Assembly (NCBI GenBank): GCA_018374635.1
Contig: JAHAEW010000030.1
Coordinates: forward strand, 1-37,207
DNA length: 37,207 bases
Source: Clostridiales bacterium
Lineage (GTDB): Bacteria; Bacillota; Clostridia; Oscillospirales; Oscillospiraceae
Direction of reading: 5' to 3'
Below, in pieces: positions 7,364 through 14,832 of the stretch (positions are counted from its first letter, which is position 1; each line of letters starts with the position of its first letter). A program made the position numbers and the translations under genes. Below the pieces are notes generated by a model. The model saw only the letters and a program-made list of their open reading frames with translations. It did no database searches and had not been told where the DNA came from.

Positions 7364-9439
7364 ATGAGTAAGGTCCCTGAACTCTTTGGCAGCATGGTTT
7401 TTAACGACTCTGTCATGCGGGAGCGGCTCCCCAAGGATATCTACCGCGCACTCCGGCGCACCATTAACGAGGGCACGGCCCTGGATCCCGCTGTGGCCGA
7501 TGTGGTGGCTTCCGCCATGAAGGACTGGGCGGTAGGCAAGGGCGCCACCCACTTCACCCACTGGTTCCAGCCCATGACGGGCATCACAGCTGAGAAGCAC
7601 GACGCCTTCCTCTCCCCCTGCGGGGACGGGTCAGTCATCATGGATTTCTCGGGCAAGGAGCTGATCAAGGGCGAGTCGGACGCCTCCTCCTTCCCCTCGG
7701 GCGGACTGCGGGCCACCTTTGAGGCCCGGGGCTATACCGCCTGGGACCCCACCTCTTACGCCTTTATCAAGGACGATACCCTGTGCATCCCCACCGCCTT
7801 CTGCTCCTACCACGGAGAAATTCTGGACAAAAAGACCCCCCTGCTCCGCTCCATGGACGCGGTGAGCCGCGAGGCCATCCGGGTACTCCGTCTCTTCGGC
7901 AAGGATGTGCGCCGGGTGACCTCCACCGTAGGGGCGGAGCAGGAGTATTTTCTTATCAACAAAGAGGACTATGGCAAACGGGCCGACCTGATCCTCACCG
8001 GCCGGACCCTCTTCGGCGCGCCCGCCCCCAAGGGTCAGGAGATGGAGGACCACTATTACGGCTCCATCCGCCCCCGGGTCAAGGCCTTTATGGCGGAACT
8101 GGACGAGGAGCTGTGGAAGCTGGGCATCTGCTCCAAGACGGAGCACAACGAGGTGGCCCCCTGCCAGCATGAGATGGCCCCTCTCTTTACCACGGCCAAT
8201 CTGGCCACTGACCAGAACCAGCTCTCCATGGAGATCATGAAGAAGGTGGCCAACAAGCACGGCTTTGTCTGCCTCCTCCACGAAAAGCCCTTTGAGGGGG
8301 TCAACGGCTCAGGCAAGCACAACAACTGGTCCCTCTCCACCGACGCCGGGGAAAACCTGCTGGACCCGGGCAAGACCCCCATGGACAACGCCCAGTTCCT
8401 GCTCTTCCTCACCGCCGTCATCAAGGCCGTGGATGACTACCAGGATCTGCTGCGCATCTCGGTGGCCAGCGCGGGCAACGACCACCGGCTGGGCGCCAAC
8501 GAGGCCCCTCCCGCCATTGTCTCGGTCTATGTGGGGGACGAGCTGGAGCAGGTGGTGGACGCCCTGGTCTCGGGCGAAGCCCACGACAAGGCTGTGGATG
8601 CCGCCATGGACATCGGTGTTACCGCGCTCCCGCCCATTCCCCTGGACAACTCCGACCGCAACCGCACCTCTCCCTTTGCCTTTACCGGCAATAAATTTGA
8701 GTTCCGCATGCCCGGCTCCTCTTTCAACATTGCCTGTACCAATGTGATGCTCAACACCGCCGTTGCCATGGTCCTGCGGGAGTTTGCCGACGAGCTGGAG
8801 GATGCTCCCGCCTTCGACAGCGCTCTCTCCGCCCTGATCCGGCGGGAGCTTGCCGCCCACCGCCGGGTCCTCTTCAACGGAAACGGCTATGGAACGGACT
8901 GGCCCATCGAGGCCCAGCGCCGGGGACTGCTCAACCTGCGCACCACCCCTGAGGCCCTGGCCCGCTATGACGATCCCAAGAACGTGGCTCTCTTTGCCGC
9001 CATGGGCATCTACACGCTGGAGGAGATCCGTTCCCGCCAGGAAATTATTCAGGAGGATTACAGCAAGACCATTCTCATCGAGGCCCGCACCGCCCTGGAC
9101 CTGCTCCGTCAGCAGATCCTCCCCGCCTGCATGGCCTATTGCAGGCAGGTGGCCGAGGGTGTGGCCGTCAAGCAGTCCATCGGCATTCCCGCTCCGGAGG
9201 AGGGCGCGCTGGCCCGCTCCCTTACCGAGGAGACCGGCCTTCTTTTCCGGCGCGCCGCCGAGCTGGAATCCGCCCTTGCGTCTCTGCCCGGCGGAGCCGC
9301 TCCCCGGGCGGAATACTGTGCCCAGACCGTTCTGCCCGCCATGGAGGCGGCCCGCACCGTGGCCGACCGGCTGGAGGGGATGGTCAGCCATGAGTTCTGG
9401 CCTTTCCCCACATACCGGGATCTGCTCTTTTACATCTGA
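7364..9439 (+). CDS. glnN: Glutamine synthetase type III (GlnN)
   Basis: 691 residues, the long type III form (types I and II are about 470 and 370). It makes glutamine from glutamate, ammonia and ATP in the cytoplasm. The N terminus MSKVPELFGSMVFNDSVMRERLP is typical of GSIII. TAFCSYHGEILDKKTPLLRS and TSTVGAEQEYFLI form the start of the catalytic fold with the metal-ligand glutamates. KTEHNEVAPCQHEMAPLF and FEGVNGSGKHNNWSLSTD supply ATP/ammonia-site residues, and FEFRMPGSSFN lies further on. The frame is open upstream, but ATG 7364 has GGAGG 9 nt before it and starts at the family N terminus. It is a single-gene unit behind its own promoter and leader terminator, and ends at a hairpin shared with the convergent MATE gene. 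Confidence 0.95.
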   Translation: MSKVPELFGSMVFNDSVMRERLPKDIYRALRRTINEGTALDPAVADVVASAMKDWAVGKGATHFTHWFQPMTGITAEKHDAFLSPCGDGSVIMDFSGKELIKGESDASSFPSGGLRATFEARGYTAWDPTSYAFIKDDTLCIPTAFCSYHGEILDKKTPLLRSMDAVSREAIRVLRLFGKDVRRVTSTVGAEQEYFLINKEDYGKRADLILTGRTLFGAPAPKGQEMEDHYYGSIRPRVKAFMAELDEELWKLGICSKTEHNEVAPCQHEMAPLFTTANLATDQNQLSMEIMKKVANKHGFVCLLHEKPFEGVNGSGKHNNWSLSTDAGENLLDPGKTPMDNAQFLLFLTAVIKAVDDYQDLLRISVASAGNDHRLGANEAPPAIVSVYVGDELEQVVDALVSGEAHDKAVDAAMDIGVTALPPIPLDNSDRNRTSPFAFTGNKFEFRMPGSSFNIACTNVMLNTAVAMVLREFADELEDAPAFDSALSALIRRELAAHRRVLFNGNGYGTDWPIEAQRRGLLNLRTTPEALARYDDPKNVALFAAMGIYTLEEIRSRQEIIQEDYSKTILIEARTALDLLRQQILPACMAYCRQVAEGVAVKQSIGIPAPEEGALARSLTEETGLLFRRAAELESALASLPGGAAPRAEYCAQTVLPAMEAARTVADRLEGMVSHEFWPFPTYRDLLFYI

Positions 9440-9461
9440 CCTTTCCGCATAACAAAAGCTG

Positions 9462-9492
9462 CCGCAGGGCGGGGTGCTCCCCCGCCCTGCGG
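9462..9492. terminator. Hairpin between convergent glnN and the MATE gene
   Basis: A 13-bp GC-rich stem, CCGCAGGGCGGGG against CCCCGCCCTGCGG, with a small loop. U-runs are poor on both sides, so it may act as a weak bidirectional terminator or mRNA end-stabiliser. Confidence 0.65.
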
Positions 9493-9498
9493 TAGTCG

Positions 9499-10851
9499 TT
9501 ATCCGGGAATCTCCCGCGGTGTTCCGCGTCTTCTGTGCAGCGCCAGGAAGATCAGACAGAGGGTGAGCTGCACCAGAGTGGCACACGGGGTGGCCAGACC
9601 AATCTGAAACAGCGTGGGGTTGGGGCGCAGGCTGACCAGATAGACCACCGGGATACGCACCAGCACAGCGCCCAAGATCCCCTGCGCCATCACAAAAAGG
9701 GTGTGTCCACAGCCGTTGAAGTACCCCACGCAGCAAAACAGCACCGAGGTGAGCAGGGTATCAATGGCGTAGGCTCTCAGATAGTCGTGGGCCTGGGCGA
9801 TGACCCCCGGGTCCCGGGAGAAGATCCCCGCCAGCAGATCCCCCCGGAAAAAGGCAAAGGACGCAATGACCACGGCCACGCCCAGGGCGGTAGCGATGCC
9901 ATACCCCAGGGCAGCCCGGGCCCGGGCTGCCTTTCCCGCCCCCATGTTCTGCGCTACAAAGGCCGACATGGACTGGGCATAGGAGGAGGGCACCAGCATA
10001 ATGAACCCGCACACCTTTTCCGCCACGCCCACCCCTGCCGAGGCCGTTACATCGATGGCGTTGACCACCGTCTGGATGACGATGAAGGAGATCCCCACCA
10101 GAAATTCCTGAAGGGCGATGGGGGCCCCCAGTGCCAGCTCCCGGCGCAGATAAAACCCGTCCAGGCGCAGATAGCCGGGCCGAAACTGGAACGGAAGGGG
10201 CCGCCCCCGCACCAGGACCAGCGACAGCACCACGCTGATGGCCTGGGAGAGCACCGTGGCCAGCGCGGCCCCCCGTGCCCCCATGTGGAGCACCGCCACA
10301 AAGAAGAGGTCTCCCAGGATATTGCACACACAGGCGATACACACAGTCACCAGAGGGGTCCTGGAATCTCCGATCCCCCGAAAAACCGCCCCCAGCAGGT
10401 TGTAGAGCACGATAAAGACGCCCCCTATGCCGCAGATACGGATGTAGGCGCAGGTCTGCTCATAGGCCTCCTCGGGCGCGTGGAGCAGACGGGCCAGTGT
10501 TCCGGCCCCGCCGACCAGAAGTCCCGTAAGGAGAATCCCCAGCGCCGTAAAGAGCAGAATACCCGTCCCGATGGCCCGGCCCGCCTCCTCGCGCCGCCCC
10601 TCTCCGATCTTCTGCCCCACAAAGATGGTGATTCCCATGGTCAGCCCGGTGACCACCATGGCCACCGTCTGCATCAGCACACTGCCGGTGGAGACGCCTG
10701 ACACATCCGCCGTATGGGAAAACTGTCCCACCACCAGCAGGTCCACTCCACCGTACAGCGACTGCAAAAACAGCGCCGCAAAGACCGGCATGGCAAAGCG
10801 AATCAGGGATGTGAGCACTCTTCCTTCCGTCAGATCTCTTGTCTTTCTCAT
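9499..10851 (-). CDS. MATE family efflux transporter
   Basis: 450 residues with about 12 membrane segments. The sequence after the start, DLTEGRVLTSLIRFAMPVFA, then ALFLQSLYGGVDLLVVGQFS and GLTMGITIFVGQKIGEGR, is the standard MATE N-terminal half. QTVVNAIDVTASAGVGVAEK and AFVAQNMGAGKAARARAALG mark the second half. MATE exporters expel cationic drugs or metabolites using Na+ or H+ gradients; the substrate cannot be told from sequence. ATG 10851 is chosen because AAAGGAG lies about 10 nt upstream; the longer open frame would read through the leader hairpin. A terminator hairpin stands directly before the ribosome binding site, so expression probably depends on read-through. It lies downstream of a tRNA-Leu/tRNA-Phe operon on the same strand. 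Confidence 0.93.
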   Translation of the reverse strand: MRKTRDLTEGRVLTSLIRFAMPVFAALFLQSLYGGVDLLVVGQFSHTADVSGVSTGSVLMQTVAMVVTGLTMGITIFVGQKIGEGRREEAGRAIGTGILLFTALGILLTGLLVGGAGTLARLLHAPEEAYEQTCAYIRICGIGGVFIVLYNLLGAVFRGIGDSRTPLVTVCIACVCNILGDLFFVAVLHMGARGAALATVLSQAISVVLSLVLVRGRPLPFQFRPGYLRLDGFYLRRELALGAPIALQEFLVGISFIVIQTVVNAIDVTASAGVGVAEKVCGFIMLVPSSYAQSMSAFVAQNMGAGKAARARAALGYGIATALGVAVVIASFAFFRGDLLAGIFSRDPGVIAQAHDYLRAYAIDTLLTSVLFCCVGYFNGCGHTLFVMAQGILGAVLVRIPVVYLVSLRPNPTLFQIGLATPCATLVQLTLCLIFLALHRRRGTPREIPG

Positions 10852-10872
10852 AGTTTCCCGCTCCTTTGCAAT

Positions 10873-10922
10873 AAAAAAAGCTGGATAAGGAACAGACGTC
10901 TCAGTCTGTGGCCTTATCCAGC
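10873..10922 (-). terminator. Leader terminator in front of the MATE gene
   Basis: GCTGGATAAGG pairs perfectly with CCTTATCCAGC (10922-10912 with 10890-10880), with an inner ACAGAC/GTCTGT stem. It is followed on the minus strand by seven T and then, within about 6 nt, by the AAAGGAG ribosome binding site. A full intrinsic terminator just before a gene's ribosome binding site is the layout of an attenuator. It could instead be a second terminator for the tRNA operon. Confidence 0.75.
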
Positions 10923-10973
10923 ATAACATTTCCAGCGAATGTCATACCCTCCGCGCTGCTGAAAGGGTAGCAT
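10914..10973 (-). CDS. Possible 19-residue leader peptide of the MATE gene
   Basis: A short frame from ATG 10973 reads MLPFQQRGGYDIRWKCYAG and stops inside the left arm of the leader terminator. A ribosome terminating or stalled there would cover the arm and prevent the hairpin. Such layouts are known for ribosome-dependent attenuation of drug-resistance genes. The ribosome binding site (GAG before GCGGGAAAT) is weak, and no good promoter is seen upstream apart from read-through from the tRNA operon. I would treat it as a candidate only. Confidence 0.25.
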   Translation of the reverse strand: MLPFQQRGGYDIRWKCYAG

Positions 10974-11030
10974 ATTTCCCGCTCGTTTATCAAGAGCGGC
11001 CGCCCCGGCGGCACATGACCAAGGCGGACA

Positions 11031-11068
11031 AAACAAAAAAGTCGGAGCAAGCTTTCGCTTGCTCCGAC
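11031..11068 (-). terminator. Terminator of the tRNA-Leu/tRNA-Phe operon
   Basis: A 12-bp perfect stem GTCGGAGCAAGC / GCTTGCTCCGAC closed by a GAAA loop, then TTTTTTGTTTTG on the minus strand. It begins 2 nt after the tRNA-Phe CCA end. Confidence 0.95.
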
Positions 11069-11069
11069 C

Positions 11070-11145
11070 TGGTGCCTCCGGCCGGAATCGAACCAGCGAC
11101 ACGGGGATTTTCAGTCCCCTGCTCTACCAACTGAGCTACAGAGGC
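11070..11145 (-). tRNA. tRNA-Phe (anticodon GAA)
   Basis: 76 nt with encoded CCA. The acceptor stem is GCCTCTG/CGGAGGC with one G-U pair, the discriminator is A, and the D arm is GCTC-AGTTGGTA-GAGC. The anticodon stem GGGGA/TCCCC holds the loop CTGAAAA, giving GAA. The T arm is GCTGG-TTCGATT-CCGGC. It is the second gene of a two-tRNA operon, 30 nt after tRNA-Leu. Confidence 0.97.
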
Positions 11146-11175
11146 AAATGAAAGGCCCTGCAACCAGAACCTCTC

Positions 11176-11258
<83 letters not shown>

Positions 11259-11277
11259 GCATCGGTCATTCTTGTAT

Positions 11278-11306
11278 ATATTATCATGCTTTTCTCCATT
11301 TGTCAA
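11278..11306 (-). promoter_or_regulatory. Promoter of the tRNA-Leu/tRNA-Phe operon
   Basis: On the minus strand TTGACA (11306-11301), 17-bp spacer, TAATAT (11283-11278), about 20 bp before the tRNA-Leu 5' end. Its -35 box abuts the -35 box of the divergent pyridoxal kinase promoter. Confidence 0.88.
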
Positions 11307-11335
11307 TTGAAAATTTACAAAGATCCAGCTATAAT
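11307..11335 (+). promoter_or_regulatory. Promoter of the pyridoxal kinase gene
   Basis: TTGAAA (11307-11312), 17-bp spacer, TATAAT (11330-11335), giving a leader of about 60 nt. Confidence 0.85.
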
Positions 11336-11402
11336 GGGAATACATCCAGAAGTTTATCCGCATCCGCGCGTATTGATATCCCATCTGTAAGGAGTGACCG
11401 CT

Positions 11403-12245
11403 ATGAAGCGCGCGCCCGAAGTGGCTGTGATCCAGGATCTGTCGGGATTTGGCCGGTGCTCGGCCACCATCGCCCTGCCGGTACTTGCTGCCATGGGGAA
11501 CCGGTGTGAGACCCTGCTCACTGCCTATCTCTCCGCCCATACCGCCTATCCCTCCTCGGACCGCGCCGTCTTTCTCGACCTGACCGAGGAAATGACCCGG
11601 TGCAGCGACCACTGGCTCCAGCTGGGGGCCTCCTTTGAGGCCATTTACAGCGGCTTTCTGGGCTCGGAACGCCAGATCGACGTGCTCCGGGCTTTTATCG
11701 CCCGCTTCCGCCGTCCCAATACTCTGGTACTGGTGGACCCGGTCATGGGAGATCACGGCAAGCCGTACAGCACCTATACCCCCGCCCTGTGCCAGCGGAT
11801 GGGAGCCCTGGCCGAGCAGGCCGACATCATCACGCCCAATTTGACCGAGGCGGCCCTGCTGCTGGAGGAGCCCTATGAGGCTGTCCCCTCCGGCGAAGCC
11901 GGGATGGCCGCCTGGCTGGAGCGGCTATCCCTGGGCGGGCGGCGCTCGGTGGTCATCACGGGAGTAAGTCTCTCCGACGGTGAGGTAGGGGCCGGCTGCT
12001 GGGACCGGGAGACCGGCCGCGTCTCCTTCTCCCAGGCCCGGCAGGAGCCCGCCCATTTCCCCGGCACCGGCGATTTGTTTGCCAGTGTGCTGCTGGGAAG
12101 CCTGCTCAAAGGCGCTGCGCTCCCCCAGAGCGCGGAGCGGGCGGTCACCTTCGTACAGACCTGCGCCGCCGCCACCCTGGAACTGGGCACGCCCATTCTG
12201 GACGGAGTACAGTTTGAACCTCTGCTCCGCCTGCTCATGGACTAA
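11403..12245 (+). CDS. Pyridoxal/pyridoxamine kinase (PdxK/PdxY-like, ribokinase fold)
   Basis: 280 residues, the usual size. It phosphorylates pyridoxal-type vitamers with ATP to give PLP, a cofactor of IlvE encoded nearby. Visible marks are VAVIQDLSGFGRCSATIALPVL at the N terminus, LLTAYLSAHTAYPS, LVLVDPVMGDHGKPYSTY (about residues 110-127), DIITPNLTEAALLL, and the nucleotide/anion-hole motif HFPGTGDLFASVLLGSLLKG with its catalytic aspartate (about residue 222). ATG 11403 follows TAAGGAG by 8 nt. It is convergent with the GNAT gene, with only 22 bp between the two stop codons. Specificity between pyridoxal, pyridoxamine and hydroxymethylpyrimidine is not settled by sequence alone. Confidence 0.9.
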   Translation: MKRAPEVAVIQDLSGFGRCSATIALPVLAAMGNRCETLLTAYLSAHTAYPSSDRAVFLDLTEEMTRCSDHWLQLGASFEAIYSGFLGSERQIDVLRAFIARFRRPNTLVLVDPVMGDHGKPYSTYTPALCQRMGALAEQADIITPNLTEAALLLEEPYEAVPSGEAGMAAWLERLSLGGRRSVVITGVSLSDGEVGAGCWDRETGRVSFSQARQEPAHFPGTGDLFASVLLGSLLKGAALPQSAERAVTFVQTCAAATLELGTPILDGVQFEPLLRLLMD

Positions 12246-12267
12246 ATGCCAAATAAAACCGGCCGGA

Positions 12268-13164
12268 TCAGGTGTGAGAGAGCAGAGGGAAGCGGCAGGA
12301 ATAGCGCTTGAGCAGCTCCTTCCCGTTCCCCAGCATGAAGAGGGTGCTGTCCCGATCCATCAGAGGGCGGACCGAGCAGGATGCTCCGGCCCGGGGGGTA
12401 AAGCCCAGCACCGCCTTCTCGGTCTCGGGCCGGGCCAGGGCGGAGAGGATCTCCCCCAGATCACGGCCGCTGCCGCCGAAGAGATCGTGGCAGTACATGG
12501 TCTCCCCATCATACTCCACCACCGCCACGGTGTCGTGGCTGCCCACATAGTAGATGTGCTCCCGCATCACACCGCCGCAGTGGAAGAAGAGCAGACCCGG
12601 GTTGTGCTCCCAGCTGAGCAGGGCGTGGGGATTGCCCTTCTGATAGTGGGAGAGGATCAGGGACTTGTCCTGGGAGAGCTCCGGGATAAGCCGGCGCACC
12701 TGGCTCCGTCCGGGCAGGGCCTGGACCTGGGCGGTGTGGCGGAACTCCCGCACCTTCTCAAAGCCAAAGCGGGGGTAGAACTCCTGGGTGTCCCGGTTGG
12801 CAAAGAGATAGATGCCATGGCATTTCCCCGCCCAGTCGGTGAGCACCCGGGCCATGAGAAAATGGATCAGGCCCCGGCCCCGGAATTCCGGGTCACACAT
12901 GACGGTACCGATCTGAAGGTAGTGCAGCTCCTTGCCCATGCACCGCAGGTCCATGGGACTCACCGATACGTTGGCCACCACCCGGCCCTCGTAGACCAGG
13001 GAGTTGGGCCGGTAGCGGTCAGTCCAGTAGCCGGCCCGGTGCCAGGGCTCAAAATCCAGTCCGAACACCTTGCCTGCCAGGGCGTTAAAGCTCTCCCGCA
13101 GGCCGGGCTCCTCCTGATAGCAGGTGCGATAGTCAAAGCGGCTTCCATCCAGTGTGATCTCCAT
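12268..13164 (-). CDS. GNAT family N-acetyltransferase
   Basis: 298 residues, longer than a minimal GNAT domain. The acetyl-CoA-binding core is in the first half: LHYLQIGTVMCDPEFRGRGLIHFLMARVL (about residues 78-106) holds the beta4 strand and the R/Q-x-x-G-x-G/A loop (EFRGRGL), and GIYLFANRDTQEFYPRFGFEKV is the usual Asn-aromatic end of the fold. The second half, from about residue 150, resembles the sterol-carrier or second GNAT-like domain seen in Eis-type and uncharacterised two-domain acetyltransferases. The acceptor substrate is unknown. The ATG has AGAGGAA about 9 nt upstream, inside a run of CT/AG-rich 8-mer repeats. Transcribed alone after the ilvE terminator. Confidence 0.85.
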   Translation of the reverse strand: MEITLDGSRFDYRTCYQEEPGLRESFNALAGKVFGLDFEPWHRAGYWTDRYRPNSLVYEGRVVANVSVSPMDLRCMGKELHYLQIGTVMCDPEFRGRGLIHFLMARVLTDWAGKCHGIYLFANRDTQEFYPRFGFEKVREFRHTAQVQALPGRSQVRRLIPELSQDKSLILSHYQKGNPHALLSWEHNPGLLFFHCGGVMREHIYYVGSHDTVAVVEYDGETMYCHDLFGGSGRDLGEILSALARPETEKAVLGFTPRAGASCSVRPLMDRDSTLFMLGNGKELLKRYSCRFPLLSHT

Positions 13165-13174
13165 TGTGTGTCGT

Positions 13175-13201
13175 TCCTCTCTTTATCTCTCTATCTCTCT
13201 A
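13175..13201. repeat. Short AG/CT-rich tandem repeat in the GNAT 5' leader
   Basis: About three imperfect copies of an 8-mer (TATCTCTC on the plus strand) lie 10-40 nt before the GNAT start codon and include its purine-rich ribosome binding region. Confidence 0.6.
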
Positions 13202-13259
13202 AGTCCTGCACGGTCATGCGTCCTCCACAACGCAAAGACTGCCCGGAAGTCCGGGCAGC

Positions 13260-13299
13260 AAAAACAGAGGGGGCGGGCCCGCCGCGGGTCCGTCCCCTC
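13260..13299 (-). terminator. Terminator of ilvE
   Basis: A long GC-rich stem (13299-13285 with 13281-13267, two mismatches) is followed on the minus strand by TGTTTTTG. A second hairpin, CTGCCCGGA/TCCGGGCAG, lies just downstream at about 13240-13259. Confidence 0.85.
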
Positions 13300-13324
13300 C
13301 GTGCAGTTTTACGATTATATCACA

Positions 13325-14389
13325 TCAGACGCGAACCGTCCAGCCATAGGGATCTTCCAGCGTGCCCCACTGGATGCCGGTGAGGGTATCGTAGAGCTTC
13401 TGGGTCAGCGCGCCGATGGCGCCGCCGTTGATGACGGCGTGCTCTTCGTTCCAGCCCATCTCGCCCACCGGGGAGACCACAGCCGCCGTACCGGTGCCCC
13501 ATGCCTCCTCCAGCTTGCCGGCCTTGGCCGCGTCAAAAAGCTCCCGGGCGGTGATGAGCCGCTCCTCCACATCCATGCCCCAGTGGCGCATCAGCTCCAG
13601 GCAGGAGCGGCGGGTGATGCCGGGCAGCACAGAGCCGGTGAGCTTGGGCGTGATGACCTTGCCGTCCACTTTGAACATGACGTTCATGGAGCCCACTTCC
13701 TCGATGTACTTGCGCTCCACACCGTCCAGCCAGAGCACCTGGGCATAGCCCTGTCCCTCGGCCCGCTCGCCGGCGCGGATGGAGGCGGCGTAGTTGCCGC
13801 CGCACTTGGTGTATCCGGTGCCGCCCCGGACCGCCCGCACGTCCTCGTTCTCCACATAGATGCGCACCGGATCGAGGCCCTCTTTATAGTAGGCCCCCAC
13901 CGGGCAGCAGATCACGCAGAAGAGGTAGCTGTGGCTGGCGTGGACCCCCAGGCTGGGATCGGTGGCAATAATAAAGGGACGGATATACAGGGAGGTGCCC
14001 GGCTCGCTGGGAACCCAGTCTTCCTCCACCTTTACCAGCGCCTTGATGGCGTCCAGCGCCACGTCCTCCGGCAGGGCGGGGATGCACAGACGCTCACAGG
14101 AGTCGTTGAGCCGGCGCACATTGTCCATGGGACGGAAGAGCTGCACGCCGCCGTCGGGCCGGCGGTAGGCCTTCATCCCCTCAAAGACCTCCTGGGCGTA
14201 GTGGAACACCATGGTGGAGGGGTCCAGCCGGAGGGGCCCATAGGGCACGATCCGTCCGTCGTGCCAGCCCTGTCCGGCATCATAGTTCATCAGGAACATA
14301 TGGTCGGTGAAGGTGTGCCCGAAAACCAGCGTCTTGGGGTCGGGCTTGGGTTTCAAGTGCTGGGCATACTCAATGGGGAACTGGTTCAT
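13325..14389 (-). CDS. ilvE: Branched-chain amino acid aminotransferase
   Basis: 354 residues, the normal size of the class IV PLP aminotransferase IlvE (group II, eukaryote-like length). It interconverts valine, leucine and isoleucine with their 2-oxo acids using glutamate. Visible marks are MVFHYAQEVFEGMKAYRRPDG (about residues 62-82), LYIRPFIIATDPSLGV, and GGTGYTKCGGNYAASI with the PLP lysine (K in TKCGGNYA, about residue 195). EVGSMNVMFKVDGKVITPKLTGSVLPGITR supplies the cofactor-phosphate contacts, and GTAAVVSPVGEM follows. The frame is open further upstream, but ATG 14389 has AGGAGG about 8 nt before it. It has its own promoter (14492-14520) and terminator. The leader of about 95 nt is too short for a T-box and shows no T-box sequence. 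Confidence 0.95.
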   Translation of the reverse strand: MNQFPIEYAQHLKPKPDPKTLVFGHTFTDHMFLMNYDAGQGWHDGRIVPYGPLRLDPSTMVFHYAQEVFEGMKAYRRPDGGVQLFRPMDNVRRLNDSCERLCIPALPEDVALDAIKALVKVEEDWVPSEPGTSLYIRPFIIATDPSLGVHASHSYLFCVICCPVGAYYKEGLDPVRIYVENEDVRAVRGGTGYTKCGGNYAASIRAGERAEGQGYAQVLWLDGVERKYIEEVGSMNVMFKVDGKVITPKLTGSVLPGITRRSCLELMRHWGMDVEERLITARELFDAAKAGKLEEAWGTGTAAVVSPVGEMGWNEEHAVINGGAIGALTQKLYDTLTGIQWGTLEDPYGWTVRV

Positions 14390-14491
14390 ATGGATGACCT
14401 CCTGCCTTTTCTTGGACTGGCCTTCCGTCCTCGCGGCAAGATCCCCGGGGGCGGCCGACAATTTAGCAATTTAGCTGTATGAATTATTAGC

Positions 14492-14520
14492 ATTATAGCA
14501 GTCTCATCTCGTCCCCGCAA
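14492..14520 (-). promoter_or_regulatory. Promoter of ilvE
   Basis: On the minus strand TTGCGG (14520-14515), 17-bp spacer, perfect TATAAT (14497-14492). It is divergent from the gdpP promoter about 70 bp away. Confidence 0.75.
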
Positions 14521-14564
14521 GAGAAAGATTGACAGAAAATAGGCTTTTCCCGCCATTTGACTTA

Positions 14565-14573
14565 TGTTATAAT
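14565..14573 (+). promoter_or_regulatory. Extended -10 promoter of the gdpP operon
   Basis: TGT-TATAAT at 14565-14573 is a perfect extended -10 element. No -35 box is seen at the normal distance; TTGACA lies at 14529-14534, too far away. Drives the long leader and probably gdpP-rplI-dnaB-tilS-hpt-ftsH. Confidence 0.65.
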
Positions 14574-14581
14574 AGCCGCAA

Positions 14582-14832
14582 GGCCGTTTTTTCTCCGGCC
14601 GTCCGGCGGCCGGACCTTGGCGGCCATCAAATGAATGGGCCCTGTCTGCCCAAAGAGTCCCCGAACATGGTATCATTTCTTTGGAAAAAGCGATTGATTC
14701 ATCGGGCCTTGAACGCCGGCGCGTTCAAGGCTTGTGGCTTTCTGCCCGGCGGGACCATGTCCCGCCGCCCCCTCCGGGGTACGCAACCTCCTCCGAAACT
14801 GGCCGCACGCGCGGCGGAAAGGGCGTTTTTGT
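14582..14832 (+). ncRNA. Highly structured 250-nt leader of gdpP, class unknown
   Basis: Between promoter and gdpP lie several strong hairpins: GTCCGG/CCGGAC (14601-14615), CCTTGAACGC/GCGTTCAAGG with a CGGC loop (14707-14730, 10 perfect pairs), GGCGGGAC/GTCCCGCC (14748-14766), and a CCCC/GGGG stem near 14770. I do not recognise the ydaO c-di-AMP riboswitch or another known class, and no terminator precedes gdpP. It could be a regulatory RNA acting on translation, since the gdpP ribosome binding site is weak, or just a stable leader. Confidence 0.4.

Noticed and set aside
10914..11102. 62-codon minus-strand frame running from tRNA-Phe into the MATE leader
   Set aside because: Its first part overlaps the tRNA and terminator; only the last 19 codons were kept, as a low-confidence leader peptide.
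14390..14491. T-box leader before ilvE
   Set aside because: The leader is only about 95 nt, and neither the T-box sequence nor a terminator is present.
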